Source: Trichopria drosophilae
Lineage: Eukaryota > Arthropoda > Insecta > Hymenoptera > Diapriidae
Length of the DNA stretch: 64,000 nt
Direction of reading: 5' to 3'
Assembly: GCA_030407085.1 (NCBI GenBank)
Contig: CM059586.1
Span: 32,103,501 to 32,167,500 of the forward strand
Shown: piece by piece, positions 44,371 through 57,477 of the stretch
Numbering within the stretch: the first letter of the stretch is position 1
Layout: each line of letters opens with the position of its first letter
The notes under the pieces: model-generated
Databases searched by the model: none
Told to the model about the DNA's origin: nothing
The model's input: only the letters and a program-made list of their open reading frames with translations
Position numbers and translations under genes: made by a program

Positions 44371-44999
44371 AATTACATTTTTCAAATCTTCTCTAGGCAT
44401 GGCTATAAAAACGAATGTGCTTATAATAGTGAAATAATCAATAAAACCTAGAACATTCATATTTCATATTATTTTTCTAAAACTTTTCATTTGGAAGTGC
44501 CTCTTGTGATACAAATATGAATATTATAACATCACAATACAAACGATGGAACAATTAATGATCATGGATGTGGAAGAAAAAAACAACATACTTAGATTTC
44601 TTCCATGAAGATTTAAATTTATGTGCATGTAATATTTTTATATTATTATCGGCAATTGTATGTACACTTTGTTTATGGAATGTTTTGCCCGTTACATCCA
44701 TTTAATAAATATTAAAAATACGTAAATTCGTGTTAAGTTTGAATCGAACGTTTTTTACTTGGAATTTTGTATTATAATCGTGGTACTTTTTCGTTCACCG
44801 AGAGTGTCAGATAGGGCAAGGCCGTAACGGAGGCTGCAATGATAACCAAACTTTTCGTTCTGTTGCACCAACACATATGTAGTATACTTCCATGTTCTAT
44901 CTATGCATATATGTTAGTCATACAATACAAAGAAATGACGAGATACGACTCGGATCACTGCCACTGAACCGTATCGTACACGCGCGCACTCGCCTGAGA

Positions 45000-45269
45000 T
45001 TATTCGCTGATTACGATCGTGACGATACGACCTGAACGGAGCCATCTATTATTCTTACGATCCGAGTCTTCTTCACTGTTTTGGATTTTGCAATCTATGC
45101 CAAAAATTTCAAATTTCAAAAAAAGTTTGAAACCAATTAAAAAAGAGGAGTTACATGATCCACTAAGAATATTATCGTTTACTTCTAATACTTGACCAAG
45201 ATCTTTTCCACTTTTGAATATCAACAAACTAGGGCAGTGTGTATGAACATCTGAAAAATTAAACAACAT
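45000..45269 (-). CDS. Possible exon of an unrecognised gene (weak)
   Basis: A minus-strand frame of 89 codons preceded by an acceptor-like 'TTGTTTAATTTTTCAG' just after its apparent start. The part after it reads DVHTHCPSLLIFKSGKDLGQ and ends WLRSGRIVTIVISE before a stop. No domain is recognised. The flank at 44760-45060 is GC-balanced. It could be a terminal exon, a repeat fragment or chance. Confidence 0.2.
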   Translation of the reverse strand: MLFNFSDVHTHCPSLLIFKSGKDLGQVLEVNDNILSGSCNSSFLIGFKLFLKFEIFGIDCKIQNSEEDSDRKNNRWLRSGRIVTIVISE

Positions 45270-45569
45270 TATTTAAAAGTATATTCAAACTTATTTTCAA
45301 AAATTATTTTCAATTCTTTTTCTTTCTTCGCGAATTTTGAAATTTAGAATAACTAATCGGAATGATTTATTCTTGGATCAAATTTGGCATTGTTAGGATT
45401 TTTAAAAATAATTCGAAATTTATCACTTTTTTTTATTTAGTAGTCTTATCAAATTTGTATACTATCCTTAACACTGGTAGATTTGGACTTTGAAGATAAT
45501 CATGAACTTTATGCAGTGAATAACTTTTTATTAAATGAAGAGAGTTGATTATTTTAGTCCTTTCTGGTG

Positions 45570-45966
45570 CGTACTCCGGACATTTCCAGATATTACCGAT
45601 GGCTGGTATGAAGAACCGGACATCTTACACGTGAGGCAAAAAAAACGATAACTCGATTTTGGGACGAAGAACCGGACATTCCGGCAATTGCAACGAAAAA
45701 CCGGACGCTTTAAAAGTTTGCGAAGAAAAACAGGCCATTTCGTGGTGTGCGATGAAGAAGCGGACATCCCAAAAGTTGCCATGATATAATAAATTGTTAC
45801 AGAAAATCTTGAAATGTCCGGTTCTTCGTGGAAAGATTCTGAAAAGTATGGTTCTTCGTCGCAATTTCCGAAATGTCCAATTCTTCATCCCAAAACTTTC
45901 AAAATGTCCGGTTCTTCGTCTCACGTTTGATATGTCTGGTTCTTCGTACCAGCCATCGATATGACC
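45570..45966. repeat. Foldback built from 'GAAGAACCGGACAT' units
   Basis: In the left half, 'GAAGAACCGGACAT' and variants repeat about five times at 30-40 base spacing. In the right half, the complement 'ATGTCCGGTTCTTCGT' repeats about five times. The outer blocks 'CGATGGCTGGTATGAAGAAC' and 'GTTCTTCGTACCAGCCATCG' pair exactly apart from one base. The centre is near 45790. A transcript of either strand would fold into a long imperfect hairpin. Confidence 0.8.
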
Positions 45967-46460
45967 ACGTTTTCTTGAAGGTAACCACAATTACATTTAG
46001 GGACCGTAATGATGTTCATCTTCGCAAGGGATGCAGCTAGCTGATAATGACTTATCTACATCCGTTGGTCCATATCCAGAAAAATTGTAATTACCCAGTA
46101 GTTTGTAATTACCCCGTTTTCCCCTACATTAGAACATTTTAAAATTTGAATTACATATTCAGTTTCGTTTTTAACCTTCCTCTGATCTCAGATACTTTAG
46201 GTTGCTGGACAACAGGCAAGAAAGACGTCATTGTTATGTACGAATTGTTTTTGTTTAAATGTGATGGGATGAAAATCAAAATTCTCCTTCAAAATCTGAT
46301 CCTTTGAAGAGGAATTCCTTATAGGAAAATCCCTAGTAAACATTATTTGTAGATAGGTCAGTAGTGACTTATCATGTTCCGAGTAATGACGCATAAGTGC
46401 GTCAAACTGAACCTACGAGGGTGGTGTGATGTGAAGCTTAAATAACAGAATTCTACTGTT
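45967..46460. other. No gene seen
   Basis: Mixed composition, no supported coding or RNA feature. Confidence 0.4.
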
Positions 46461-46960
46461 CCTATTTTTGTGAAGATATGATCTCGAATCTTGAATTTCC
46501 ACTTTGGTTATCGAAATCAAATATGGCACATCCCAGGTTAGTTCGGATCTTTTTTAACCTTTTTCTTGAAGTACATGGTAAAACTAGGATTCTTAAAATT
46601 TGTATGCATAATATACAGAAATATATTTTTAATACTCCGGGAGTAGAACTCGATTTTGCGCCCTGCAGTGAAGTATCGGGCGAAAATGATCGAGCCTCAC
46701 GATTAAAAAATATCGTATGGAACAAAGGCGAAATATCACTTCGATCGTGCTACAAACTTCGCAGTCGTCGAATTTCGGTAATTGCTCCCTTCTTGTATGA
46801 TATACTATTATGTAAAGGACAAGATAATGTACTCAATATTAACTTTTTAGGGCTTATTGTAATCGTTCTTAGCAGCAGAAATTATTTCTTATTTTCATGT
46901 TTACTCAGTATGGACTGTGGCTACTACTTTTTTTTTAGGTGTTTTGAAGATTGCAGTTGA
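46461..46960. repeat. Repeat-derived region with a spurious 160-codon frame
   Basis: It contains 'GAATCTTGAATTTCCACTTT' next to 'AATATGGCACATCCCAGG', then the 'ACTCCGGGAGTAGAACTC' block shared with 44170. The long plus-strand frame (46478-46960) runs through these repeats and has no recognised domain, so it is not treated as a gene. Confidence 0.5.
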
Positions 46961-48590
46961 AGTTTTAACTTAAGTTATGCTACTTAAGAAGTCGTAAGGC
47001 ATATTTTGTGATGTACATAGTTATAAATGCACTTAAATAAATTTTGTACAAAAATGTTATTCCTTACTAATAATTAAATTATATTTTTGGTTAGAATAAG
47101 GGTAAAATTCGATTTTACACCCGAATTTCACAAGTAAAATATAGTAAAATCCCTTTCGAGTTGAAAAATTTGTTTTGCCAGTCTTTCTTGGGCGTCGTTA
47201 TCTGAGAGTATAAAAGTTCATTTTGCGCCCTTGGTACGGAAATATTCAATTACAGTAGTAAACCATTCTTTGTATCGAAAAAAAATAACAGAATGTATTA
47301 TAATAATATTCCGTTTTATTAGAATTCCAGGTCTATCAAAAATTTATCTTAGGACATTGAAGTATGTGGGGTTATTGATCAGAAATTTTAGAAAATCAAA
47401 AATACCCGCCTTTTACCATTAAAATATTCTTTATTTATAGTAGTTAAAAAATAACATTACCAGCACTATATTACTAGACAAACCTTCATTACAAATAACT
47501 TATACAAAATATTAATTTGAATAGTATCAAGTAAAATAAATCAAGTTATGACGAATAAAAATAAGTAAAGTTTGAACAATTCTAATTTATTAGTTCAAGT
47601 AAATGCTTCTGTTTATAAATATTTCTTTAAATATTAATAATATATCGTTAGTATATAATATCTATTTACTTATGAGATCACTTAATAATTATGCTTACTA
47701 TCGTAATTATATAAAAATATATTCCAGGTATTTCTTTGCAATTGTGTCAGATTTCAAAATCAAATATTTGTAATGGACAATTTCATACAATTTACCATAT
47801 CTTCCAAGACATTAATGATTTAAATTTCGAATCACTTCTACAAAATATACTATACTCATTTAAACCAATGCAAATAATTGTAATTATGATTATATATTAT
47901 TTATTAATGGATATGGGTATAATGATTGAAACTGAAACTTGAAAATTCAAAAGAACAAGTGGTCGAGGGAATTTTCGTTTGTTGACAGATTTCAAATGGT
48001 GAAAAACGCTCCAAAGCAACATGAATCTTTCCGACTCCCGTAAGAAAAATTTCATCGTAACGGCATTCCATTAACATCCAAGGTTTTGAAAATGACGAAA
48101 ATATAAATACAATGTTTACACGGTCGTCCAAAACGAATCGCGGAGTATCAGTTACTGGCGTTTCAATTTAATTGCCGGCACGAAGCCGCCGAAGTGAACA
48201 AGCAGGCTTCATTTTCGTCCACGGGTGGGTTCAGATAAAATGAACCACGGCCTGATGTTATCCTACGTCTTGTTTACGACCTTCTAATAGAAATTGGTCC
48301 GGGAAGTCACTTCTTCAATTAAAATAGACAAATAAGAAATAAAAAAAGTAAAAATAAATCCGACCTGAAGTGGCTTATTTTGGTTGGATGAGCATTTACT
48401 GCACTGACTACGGTATACTTGGATTTCTGAGTTCGTGTTTCAAAATAAATTTCTCTATGAGATAAATCGTAATGAAACTACTAATTATAAGGAGTATCAC
48501 GTAATATATGGTTTTCATTCTGGCAGGTCAAAAATATCTCATATGTTATAAGAAAATATTGCGAATTGTAAATATTTACAAAACAAAACG
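46961..48590. other. AT-rich DNA with one GC-balanced patch
   Basis: No supported gene. The patch at about 48140-48310 ('GCCGGCACGAAGCCGCCGAA') stands out in composition and could be regulatory. A 68-codon frame at 47736 follows an acceptor-like 'TATATTCCAG' but has no recognisable domain. Confidence 0.35.
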
Positions 48591-48594
48591 TTGA

Positions 48595-48692
48595 TAATGA
48601 TGAAAATGATGGTGATGACGATGATGATGATGATGTTGATGCTTTTATTGCCGATGATGATGATAATGACGATGATGATGATGACGATGATA
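48595..48692. repeat. (GAT)n imperfect microsatellite
   Basis: An imperfect GAT/GAC trinucleotide run with a short interruption near 48640. It creates the poly-serine frame on the minus strand. Confidence 0.9.
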
Positions 48693-48985
48693 ATTGTATG
48701 ATCATGGTGTTATATACAGATCAATAATAGCGCGGCAAATTTGTATTTTAAACATTTTGTAAACTTATCATGCCACTTATAGGTTTATACTTTAAAAATA
48801 CATGATTTGTTATGTGAAAATATTACGACAAATTTGTACGCATTATATCTCAGATTAACGATTATTGTTTATGTGTTATAGTACACACATTATTATATTA
48901 GGAGTTTTTAAAACTATGCGCCATTAAAGGTTAGTGTACCAACCAACCTTAATTGATCTCTTAATATAACTATCAAGATAGTTAG

Positions 48986-49360
48986 AAATACTACTTCGTG
49001 GCAAAAATCAATGAAATTGAAATTAATTCCATCGAAAAAAAGTTAAAAAAAATAAAAACAAAAAACCGCGAATCTTTCATCGGAACGATGAATGTCCATC
49101 AATTGAAATGGACCGAATCCGATAAAAATGTCGTTCGATTCAAAGAAATGAGCTTTTACGATAGTAAAATTAATGAAAGTTCCGTATATTATCATTTAGG
49201 AGAACTAAACCTTGTAAATAATGTAGTTGAAAAAAATTTAAGAAAATTGCAAAGAGAAAAACTTTGTCTGATCAGCAAGACACACTGCGTTCTAAGAAGC
49301 AGTCGAAACGGAAAACCAGAAAGTAATATTGCACTAGAAGGAAGTTATTGTAATATGTAG
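48986..49360 (+). CDS. Unrecognised open frame, possible exon
   Basis: The frame is open from 48986 to a TAG at 49358-49360. The first in-frame ATG is only at 49085; the upstream part would have to be reached by splicing. The protein is lysine- and asparagine-rich, with SFIGTMNVHQLKWTESDKNV and VVRFKEMSFYDSK. Third positions include more C and G than the AT-rich flanks, weakly favouring coding. An AATAAA follows within ~40 bases. No family is recognised. It could be a lineage-specific gene, a transposon fragment or chance. Confidence 0.3.
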   Translation, partial: KYYFVAKINEIEINSIEKKLKKIKTKNRESFIGTMNVHQLKWTESDKNVVRFKEMSFYDSKINESSVYYHLGELNLVNNVVEKNLRKLQREKLCLISKTHCVLRSSRNGKPESNIALEGSYCNM

Positions 49361-49850
49361 TATTTATAAAAATTAATCATTTATAATGTTTTGAATAAAT
49401 CAATATTAAATGTAAATTTTACATATTTTCATTTTGTAATGCGTTTCTCTTTTTAAGTGCACTTAATATTTCAATTTTTATTTAACTCAAAATAATTTGA
49501 TTGGCTTATGTATTATCCTTATTTTAATTTTAAATGGTTTTTGAAAAATCCAACATTTGGACAGTTACTTATTACGCCATTTTTTAGCAGTGATAGGAGC
49601 AGGAAATAAAAATACTGAAAATATTTTGTGTCAGGGAAAGTATTTGTATTCTAATTTTGCAAACTATGAAATAAAAATATCTTTTCTCCAAGAGCTCCAC
49701 ATGAGTCTTTTGCTGTTGTATCATAATACAGGATCAATAAGGTTCTTATCAATATCATAATATCTCAACAAAAATTATATTGAAGGAAATTGTTGAAGTT
49801 TACGAAAGTAATAAGCTATGATTCCAACAAACGAAAAATTATTCGGAGTG
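49361..49850. other. AT-rich DNA, no gene seen
   Basis: No supported feature. Confidence 0.4.
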
Positions 49851-49884
49851 AAACAAAAATTATTTATTGACCTTACTTTTTGAA

Positions 49885-50095
49885 TTTCTTAGAATGAAAA
49901 GTCACTCTTTATGTAGTGAAAATTGAGTCACTCTAATGAAAGTGAATTCTCAATAATTCAGAGTGAACTTTTACCTTAAATATATAATGTTCATTCCATA
50001 CAGAATAAGTTTTCACTCGTTAAGAGTGATAATTCACTCATTAAACACAGTAGCTAAATTTGCACTCTATTAAGAGTGAATTCTCACCCCAAAGA
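49885..50095. repeat. Cluster of AGAGTGAA / TTCACTCT words
   Basis: 'TCACTCT', 'AGAGTGAA' and 'GTGAATTCTCA' recur at least eight times in ~210 bases in both orientations. 'AGTGAATTCTCAATAATTCA' (from about 49939) and 'AGAGTGAATTCTCACCCC' (about 50075) are examples. It is probably a degraded foldback; a looser group is at 58160-58280. Confidence 0.5.
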
Positions 50096-52667
50096 ATTAA
50101 GGAAGTAATTAATTCGTAATATTCAACCATTTCAAATTATATTTCAAGTATTGCACAGTGTCTTTTTTAGTACTTCCAAAAATATTGAGTATTCATAGTG
50201 CAACTGGCCATGCGTAAAACTCATAAATTAATTTATATAATAATCAGATATTATAGATTCCCTTTAACGAAAACAAACATTCAATTAAAAATTTGTTTAA
50301 TTAGAATTATATTCATAACTCGAATACGTATTAATTTAATAAATGTATATAAATTTTTCGTCGCTCCAAAAATAAAAATAAATAGGTTAGTATCATAAAA
50401 CGACATGTAACCACATACAAATAAATAGTCATTTATTTCAAAATTATATAAAAAACAAACATAAACAAATTTAATGTAAAAGATAAGAAATGTATCGAAT
50501 GATCACATATTATTTATATTATTTTGAATTTTGTAAAGAAGTTTTTTTTTCATCGTAAATTAGGGAAGATTTTTTTCTTGATAATTTCAATCCATAAATA
50601 TTTACTAGTTTCATTAAATTTTATGTTCAAATTTAGAATTTACTTATTGTTATTTTTCTTTATTACGTTATTATTAAAACAATATAAAATATATCTGAAT
50701 AACGTATGTAAATCATAATTTACCCCAGGTTATGACTTTGAAAATGTTTATTTTTTTAAATTATACGCTTTATCCGACTTAACATGTAAACGTACAAATA
50801 TTTACAATAATTTACAATTTTTCCATTATTAAATTTGGAAAATGAGTAATTTATTAACAGGGTGTTCATGATATATTACTATCAAAATATACTCACGCCA
50901 CCTTTTTCAGTTTTATCAGTAGTGGTTTTATCAAATTCGTGAGAACTTGAAAAGTTTAGACGACCTTAAAATTGATTGGAAAGTAACAAAAATGCACAAG
51001 ACTTGGAAAATCTTTATTTTAAAATAACCGATGAGTTTACTGGATAGTTTTCATAAGTCGATATATTATTAAAGACGAAAAACAGAACTAAAAATAATAC
51101 AGCATTTGTTTCCTATTCGTTGAGTCCCATTATCGTATTTAAAAAAATAAATCTAAATATTTTTGTTACAACTTTTGAATTCAGAAGTAAACCCTACAAT
51201 AAAATTCACGTTGTATCATTGTGTTTTAAAAAATCAGGAATGAAGTAGTATTCTTAGAAATAAGCAGTAATCACGGCAGTTACTTATGTTGGAGATGTGC
51301 ACCAGGCTGAATATAAATTATCGTCCAGACAATGCATCAATCATATATGTAATATATAAATTTGATCGATAACGTGAATTCTGAGTTAACTTCGGAAAGT
51401 TTACTCATCCGCCTCTGTACACTCGTTCGTTACACCAAGTCATCAGTTCGTTTTTACCACTCGCGATCTATATTTTCCTTCATATTACGGACTAAAATAA
51501 GTATTTACGATTACACTTAACATGTTCTAATTCAACATCATCATTATTCAATCAGTCACGTCGTAAGCTTGGAATGGAAATTACATTTATTTAATCTTTT
51601 AATATTACATCATAAGATTATTTTTAAATTGAAAATAATTATGTTAGTTATTTGTCACAATGAAATTAATATTAAGTAGGCAGTTATAAACGAAAAGTCT
51701 AGATATTGAGGTATTTATTAGGCAATTTTTTTATAATATTATTGGTGAATGTATATATAAAAATCAAAATTTGATAAATTAAATTTCATGTGAAACTTAA
51801 TTTCCTTTCGATGAGTGAATCTAAGATTTTTGGAGTTCCTAGTATTTAAGTTAGAAAAGTAGTAGATATTTATGTAGGCTCCGATTAGTGCAGTTATTTC
51901 AAACTTTTATTGTTTTTGAAAAAATAGTTTTAAACACTCACACAAGATTTTAAGTCTAAACCATTACGTAATTTAATGGGTTAAGGAATATATCATAATT
52001 TCAAGTAAAATTAAGTCTTACCCGATTATGGATTTAAGTAACAATTTCAATATTTAAATAAGTATACCAAAAAAATGAAATGGCCATTCTCTATTCCCCC
52101 CAAAAAAATATCCTAGTAGATTTGGTTACCTTTACTATTCAAATGGTCATCAACGAATTTATGAGTTATTAACTATAAATTACAGTTACAACCTTTCAGG
52201 AGTTATATCTAATAAAATTATAGTTCACTTCACTAAATTTACACAAATGCCTGCTGTTTAACTACCTAGTAAACGAAAAGATAACGATATATTTTTTAGC
52301 AGACCTACATGTTTAGTTAATTTAACTTCCTTACACGTTGAGCAGTTAAAAAACAATACAATTTACAAAGAGTTTTTCCGAAATTTTTGTTTGTGGAAAT
52401 ATTTTTAGTGGAGCTATTGACGGTTCCTTTTTCTCATATTAGTATGTGCATCTTCGAGTTTATTACATAGTATCGCATTTCTTGATATTCAATTAATTAA
52501 CAACATGAAGTGTTATCCTTACTAAAATAGTAGTTCTGCTTCTTACCTTTCTTTCTACAAAATTTGTAAAATTCCATACTGTACAAACGTAGAACTTTTT
52601 GTGTTATTATTTATAGAGTATTTTTAATGCATTAAATGAATATAATTTGCATGCACAATTAATAGTA
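50096..52667. other. Gene-poor AT-rich DNA
   Basis: Frames at 50198 and 50524 are isoleucine/lysine/asparagine-rich and AT-driven. A GC-balanced patch at about 51390-51480 ('CATCCGCCTCTGTACACTCG') is noted but unassigned. Confidence 0.4.
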
Positions 52668-54030
52668 TACATTGTGCAACTAGGGAGCAAAATAGGTGTT
52701 TAACGACGGGGGCGAGTTTAACGCCCGAGCGAAGCGAGGTCGGCAATTCGAATGAGTCTAGAAACACCTGTTCTCCCTTGTTGCACATATTATTTTCTCA
52801 TACGAGAGCGTGCTATTTTGCTCCCGCGATATAGGGAGCGAAATAGTATTTTGGGAATAGAGTAAGAGAAACTTATTTTGCTCCCCAGGAAGAGAATGAC
52901 CTATTTTGCTACCACGATATAGGGAGCAAAATAGCATTTTGCACTCAGAGTGTGAGAAAGCACTTTTTTCTTTTATTAGGTTTAAGCAATGATGTAGAAG
53001 CATCATGTTTAAGATGAGTTTTCCTTAATATTATTTAATTTTTTTGTGTTTTCCGGACATTTTTGCTGTATAGTTTAAAACCTACATGGTTTTCCAGTAA
53101 ATGTTTTTAATTAAAAAAAATCAACAAATTTAGTAGAATTAAAACCCATAATTTAATGCCAGTTTTATAATGTCAAGATAGTACATTGTGCAACTTGGGA
53201 GCAAAAAACATATTGTCCCTTGTTGCACTATTTTCTCATTTATGACAGCATGAAAACAAGAAAATAAACAATATAACAATAAGATTAATATTTTTATCAA
53301 ACAACAAGATTTTAGCGTTTTCTAATATTAATAATGTTTTTACATTTGTAGACAATTATATAATGAATAAAAAATATAATGACAAATTAGATTAAAGTTT
53401 AGCATTATTGAGAAGGTCAATATTCCTCATATTTATATTATAAAACAGCTTTTTGTTCCCGGATACGTCGATTTCGCTTCCCATAGGATTGAACAGGTGA
53501 CATTTTGCTTCCGTTATACAGGGAGTAAAATAACATTTTGAGCGTCAAGTGGGAGAACAAATATTTTCTCATTGTTTGAGCGCAAAATAGTATTTTGCTC
53601 CCTATATAGCCTAAGCAAAACAACACTTTCTCTTCCTCAGGAATAAAATATATCCGGGAGCGAAATAATTTTATCATACTTTTAGTGCAAAATACTGCTT
53701 TGCTCCCTATGTAGAATTGAGCAAAATAGATCTTTTTCTTAGATGCATTTCGCATGAGTCTACAAACACTCATTCACCTTTGTTGCACATACTATTTTCT
53801 CATACGAGAGCGTGCTATTTTGCCCCCGCGATGTAGGGGGCAAAATAGTGTTTTAGGCTCAGAGTGTGAGAAAGTTATTTTGCTCCTGGCTAAATTCATT
53901 TTGTTCCCTAGGGAGAGAATGCGCTATTTTGCTCCCGTGATATAGGAAGTAAAATAGCATTTTGCGCTTCGAGTGTGAGAAAATAATTTCCTCATATCTA
54001 TTTTGCTATAGTTGCACAATGTGCAATTGT
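52668..54030. repeat. 'GGGAGCAAAATAG' repeat cluster with TACATTGTGCAAC ends
   Basis: 'TACATTGTGCAACTAGGGAG' opens at 52668 and a second start 'TACATTGTGCAACTTGGGAG' is at 53182. The right boundary near 54011 reads 'GTTGCACAATGTGC'. Between them 'GGGAGCAAAATAG' and its complement recur many times. Blocks such as 'CTCATACGAGAGCGTGCTAT' appear at both 52797 and 53800. It looks like two or more nested or tandem copies of a MITE-like family. A diverged copy is at 28960. Confidence 0.7.
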
Positions 54031-55096
54031 TGCTTTCCAGACGATATATTGTATCTACAGAAAAGCTTTATAGGCTTTATTTCGTGAACTTCAGCCAGTT
54101 TAAGAAAAAAAGTATATACAGAAAATCTTAATCTAATAAGTTTTTAATGCTGATTGATAAATTCTTTTTGATTTAAAGTAATATGTTGCAACTTTGATTG
54201 TAATTGCATTTTACAATTTTAAAGCTTAAGAATTAACATATAATCTAATGTCATTACGAACATAAGTGATGTTATGTCTATCTTCGATTGCAGAAGTATA
54301 TTTTACATATAAGATAAAAATTCGGATATACATTGATGATTAAACTCAAAATTTGAATATCATCAGTTTATAATTACAATACAGATTTTGTAGAGCTTAA
54401 TTCCCTTCATTGAAAAATATAATTTATTTCAAGTTTTGACAATGTATGGTTTCATCAATATCATATCAATAATTAATGTTTTAGAGATGACGAAATTGGG
54501 GTAAAATAGACATTTACATACAATAAGTGCGTTTTGTGAGATACGCGAAAAGTTGAATCTCATTAGCTTCAAAATTATGATAAATGCGAATTTAACGAAA
54601 CTTTGTATAACGACTTTCGACTAATACCATTCAATCTTTTGGCGTTGCAATAAGACAAAGTTGTAGTCCATTCATAATGACTTACGTTATAGTGTAGTTT
54701 GGTGGCAATTGCATGCTTGGATTGCATACGTCGAAATTACATATCGCAATAATAATATGCTTGTAGTTTTGAATTTTATTCCATTAATATTTACGGATGA
54801 AGTCGACGACTGGAAAAATATAATGTGAAAAATGTTATCCTCTTATATTATTATAATCGATTAAAAATTATCTTTGTAACATTCTTATTTCTATAGAAAT
54901 CGTTTTAAATAAATTGTTTTCAAAAAATGGAAAAATTAGGGCAAATGGTGATCAGAATCGGTTTTGTCGGATGATGTCTAATAATGTCGGATGACGTCCA
55001 AATACGGCGTTCGAAAAATTATAATATGTTTAGAACGTGCGTGAAGTTGAAAGTAAATCTCAATGGATCATGAAATTTACGTTTTAGTGACGTTAA
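54031..55096. other. AT-rich DNA, no gene seen
   Basis: No supported feature. 'GTCGGATGATGTCTAATAAT' and a near repeat, 'GTCGGATGACGTC', lie at about 54967-54997. Confidence 0.4.
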
Positions 55097-55567
55097 CACA
55101 GGCCGACAAAATCAGGTCGACTTTATGACCCAGAGAGAACAATATTCTTTTCGGAAGGTTTCTGGTTCGCTGAATTCGAATTAGGATCTTGCAACTGGCT
55201 TTGGATTCCGAGATATCCTATCCTAAAAATGTAAAAAGAGCGATTTTTGCCTATGTAGGAGGTTATGCAGCATAGGATTATTTCTATTATCAAAAAAATT
55301 ATAAATATTAAGTCCATTAAAACCATTTTAGGTTTGAACCGTGTTTGTAATTTGTATACCTTTTATTTATATCAGTTTAAGGTAATCTTCGCCATAATAA
55401 GTATTGTTGACTGTGCTTCTATTTACCCCCAAGATATCACATTTTGAAATATTTAAAATTTTTTTAGGTTAGTTTATCTTAGCATCCAGAGCCAATAGCT
55501 AGATTTTATTGATTAGGGATTCGAATTCAACGAACCAAAAATGTCGAACTAATTTTATCAGCCTGTG
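55097..55567. mobile_element. ~471-bp MITE
   Basis: The left end 'CACAGGCCGACAAAATCAGG' and right end 'TTTTATCAGCCTGTG' are inverted. An inner pair, 'GGTTCGCTGAATTCGAATTA' (left, about 55163) and 'GATTCGAATTCAACGAACC' (right, about 55519), continues the match. No coding capacity was recognised and the target duplication is unclear. Confidence 0.65.
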
Positions 55568-56849
55568 TAGTTGTCATACGTATACCGTAAAACACTATAT
55601 GCGAAGAGAAATGTATGATAACAAATTGATGCTAAAAATTGTGATGCTGTGAACATGATGGTTATCAAATAAGTATAATAGTAATACATTGTTCGAAGAA
55701 ATGGCACTTCGTAATTCTCTACCCTATTTTATGATAATACCCAAATACTTTAAAATGTGTTACTTTTTAAATAGTATACCAAAGCATATAGGCAATAAGT
55801 ACACGGTATTAACGCATCTAATAATAAGAACTGGTGAATTACTACGTATGATATTTATAAAAGGGAGAGATGAACCCGTGATAATGATGTTTTTAGAACT
55901 TTTTCACCAGTGATCTTTAAAACTTTCAATTTGAAAATATAAAAAAAGTCGCATATTTTTGTAAATGAGTAATAAAATTATTTAAATAACTATGTTGATT
56001 ATTTAAGCGACTACAATAAATTTCGTTATTTTTATACACTTGCTGATAATGTATCCGAACCTGATATACAATTCCCATACGTATTAAGTGGATTTTTGTT
56101 AAAGTCGCTTAATTCGTGTGTTCTTGATTTCGTTAACTATGATTTGCGTATTATACGTAGATATGGAAGAATATGTTAGAAGAATCATTTATACTTACTT
56201 TTTTCGACGTAGCATATGACTGATCCAGTATAGAAATTCGAGCGGGATAATGGAGTAAAATTTACTTGAAGAGAGTGACATATAATTTTACATGCGTAAA
56301 TTTGATTACTTACTTTTAGCCCCAGTAGCAAACCTTTTTTTTAGGAGTGATTGAAATATACTTCTGTGAGTAATTTCATTTCGTAGGACAATGTGACGAA
56401 TTGTTTAATAATGATTTATAAAATCGACTGGTCACAAAGTCCCACAAATTTTTGCTGCGTTTTGTTAGTCCAAAAGCTTATAAACATGAAATCTTTACCA
56501 GGTTATGTTTTGTTATAAGTCATCTTTGCAAAATTGTTCAATATTTATTTACAAACAGAAATCGTATTTTTTGTCGTAAAAGAAGACATCGTGGAATCGT
56601 CATATTTCGCGCATGTGTGCTGGAAAACGCAGCAGAAAAGACTCTAAAAAATGAAGTCACTCACGAAGTTTCAAGTATGTATTAATTACTTGCAAAAATA
56701 GGCTTGGTACTGGGGACTATTAATAGTATCATCATAGACGGACAATTTTTATATTTTGATAATTCGTGTTCCTAAATGAAATTGATATTTGAAAATGGCC
56801 CTCTTATTTTTTATAATTATACTGCCCTACATGATTTATGCGAACAACA
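55568..56849. other. No gene seen
   Basis: Frames at 55689 and 56452 (74-77 codons) start without a good ATG context and have no recognised domain. Confidence 0.35.
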
Positions 56850-57420
56850 TGTTTCATAGTATTTTTCGTTCTGAAAACGATGGCCCAGGTTGAATTTTCC
56901 TATTACTTGGCATTTTCGACAAAAGTGAGGTTACGTGTGACAAAATGTGGGGTTTTGGTACTATATCAGGTATCTTTGTAGCAAAAGAGAATTTATTTTG
57001 GACAATCGCAGCACAATTTTCAAAGTATTTTTTGTGCTGAAAACGAGGATGGGTTATATGTGTTAAATGTACGTTTTTGAGCATATTTAGAATTTGTTGT
57101 GGTAAAAAAAGAATTGACACGGACTAGTTTGCCATATATCGAGAGATTTTGTGGTCGCTGATTACGAGTATGCAATGCAGATTTTTAAATTTTAAAATTT
57201 TAAGAAAAACAGAACATAATAATTTCTGCAGTTAAATAATCTTAAAAATATTAATATACCTATTCAATAGAAGAATTGATTCGTTCAACAGTCGAACGTG
57301 TACCGTAAATGGGTATTTCTACAAACGAACGAAGAAAATGTAGCTCTTTTCGGCCAAAACATTGTCTGTCCATTTATAAGTTCTGACAAACACAGACAAA
57401 AAAAAGCTTAACAACGACAC

Positions 57421-57477
<57 letters not shown>

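Noticed and set aside
46478..46960. 160-codon plus-strand frame
   Set aside because: Runs through blocks shared with the repeat at 44160-44370; no recognisable domain.
48481..48705. Poly-serine frame on the minus strand
   Set aside because: Caused by the (GAT)n microsatellite.
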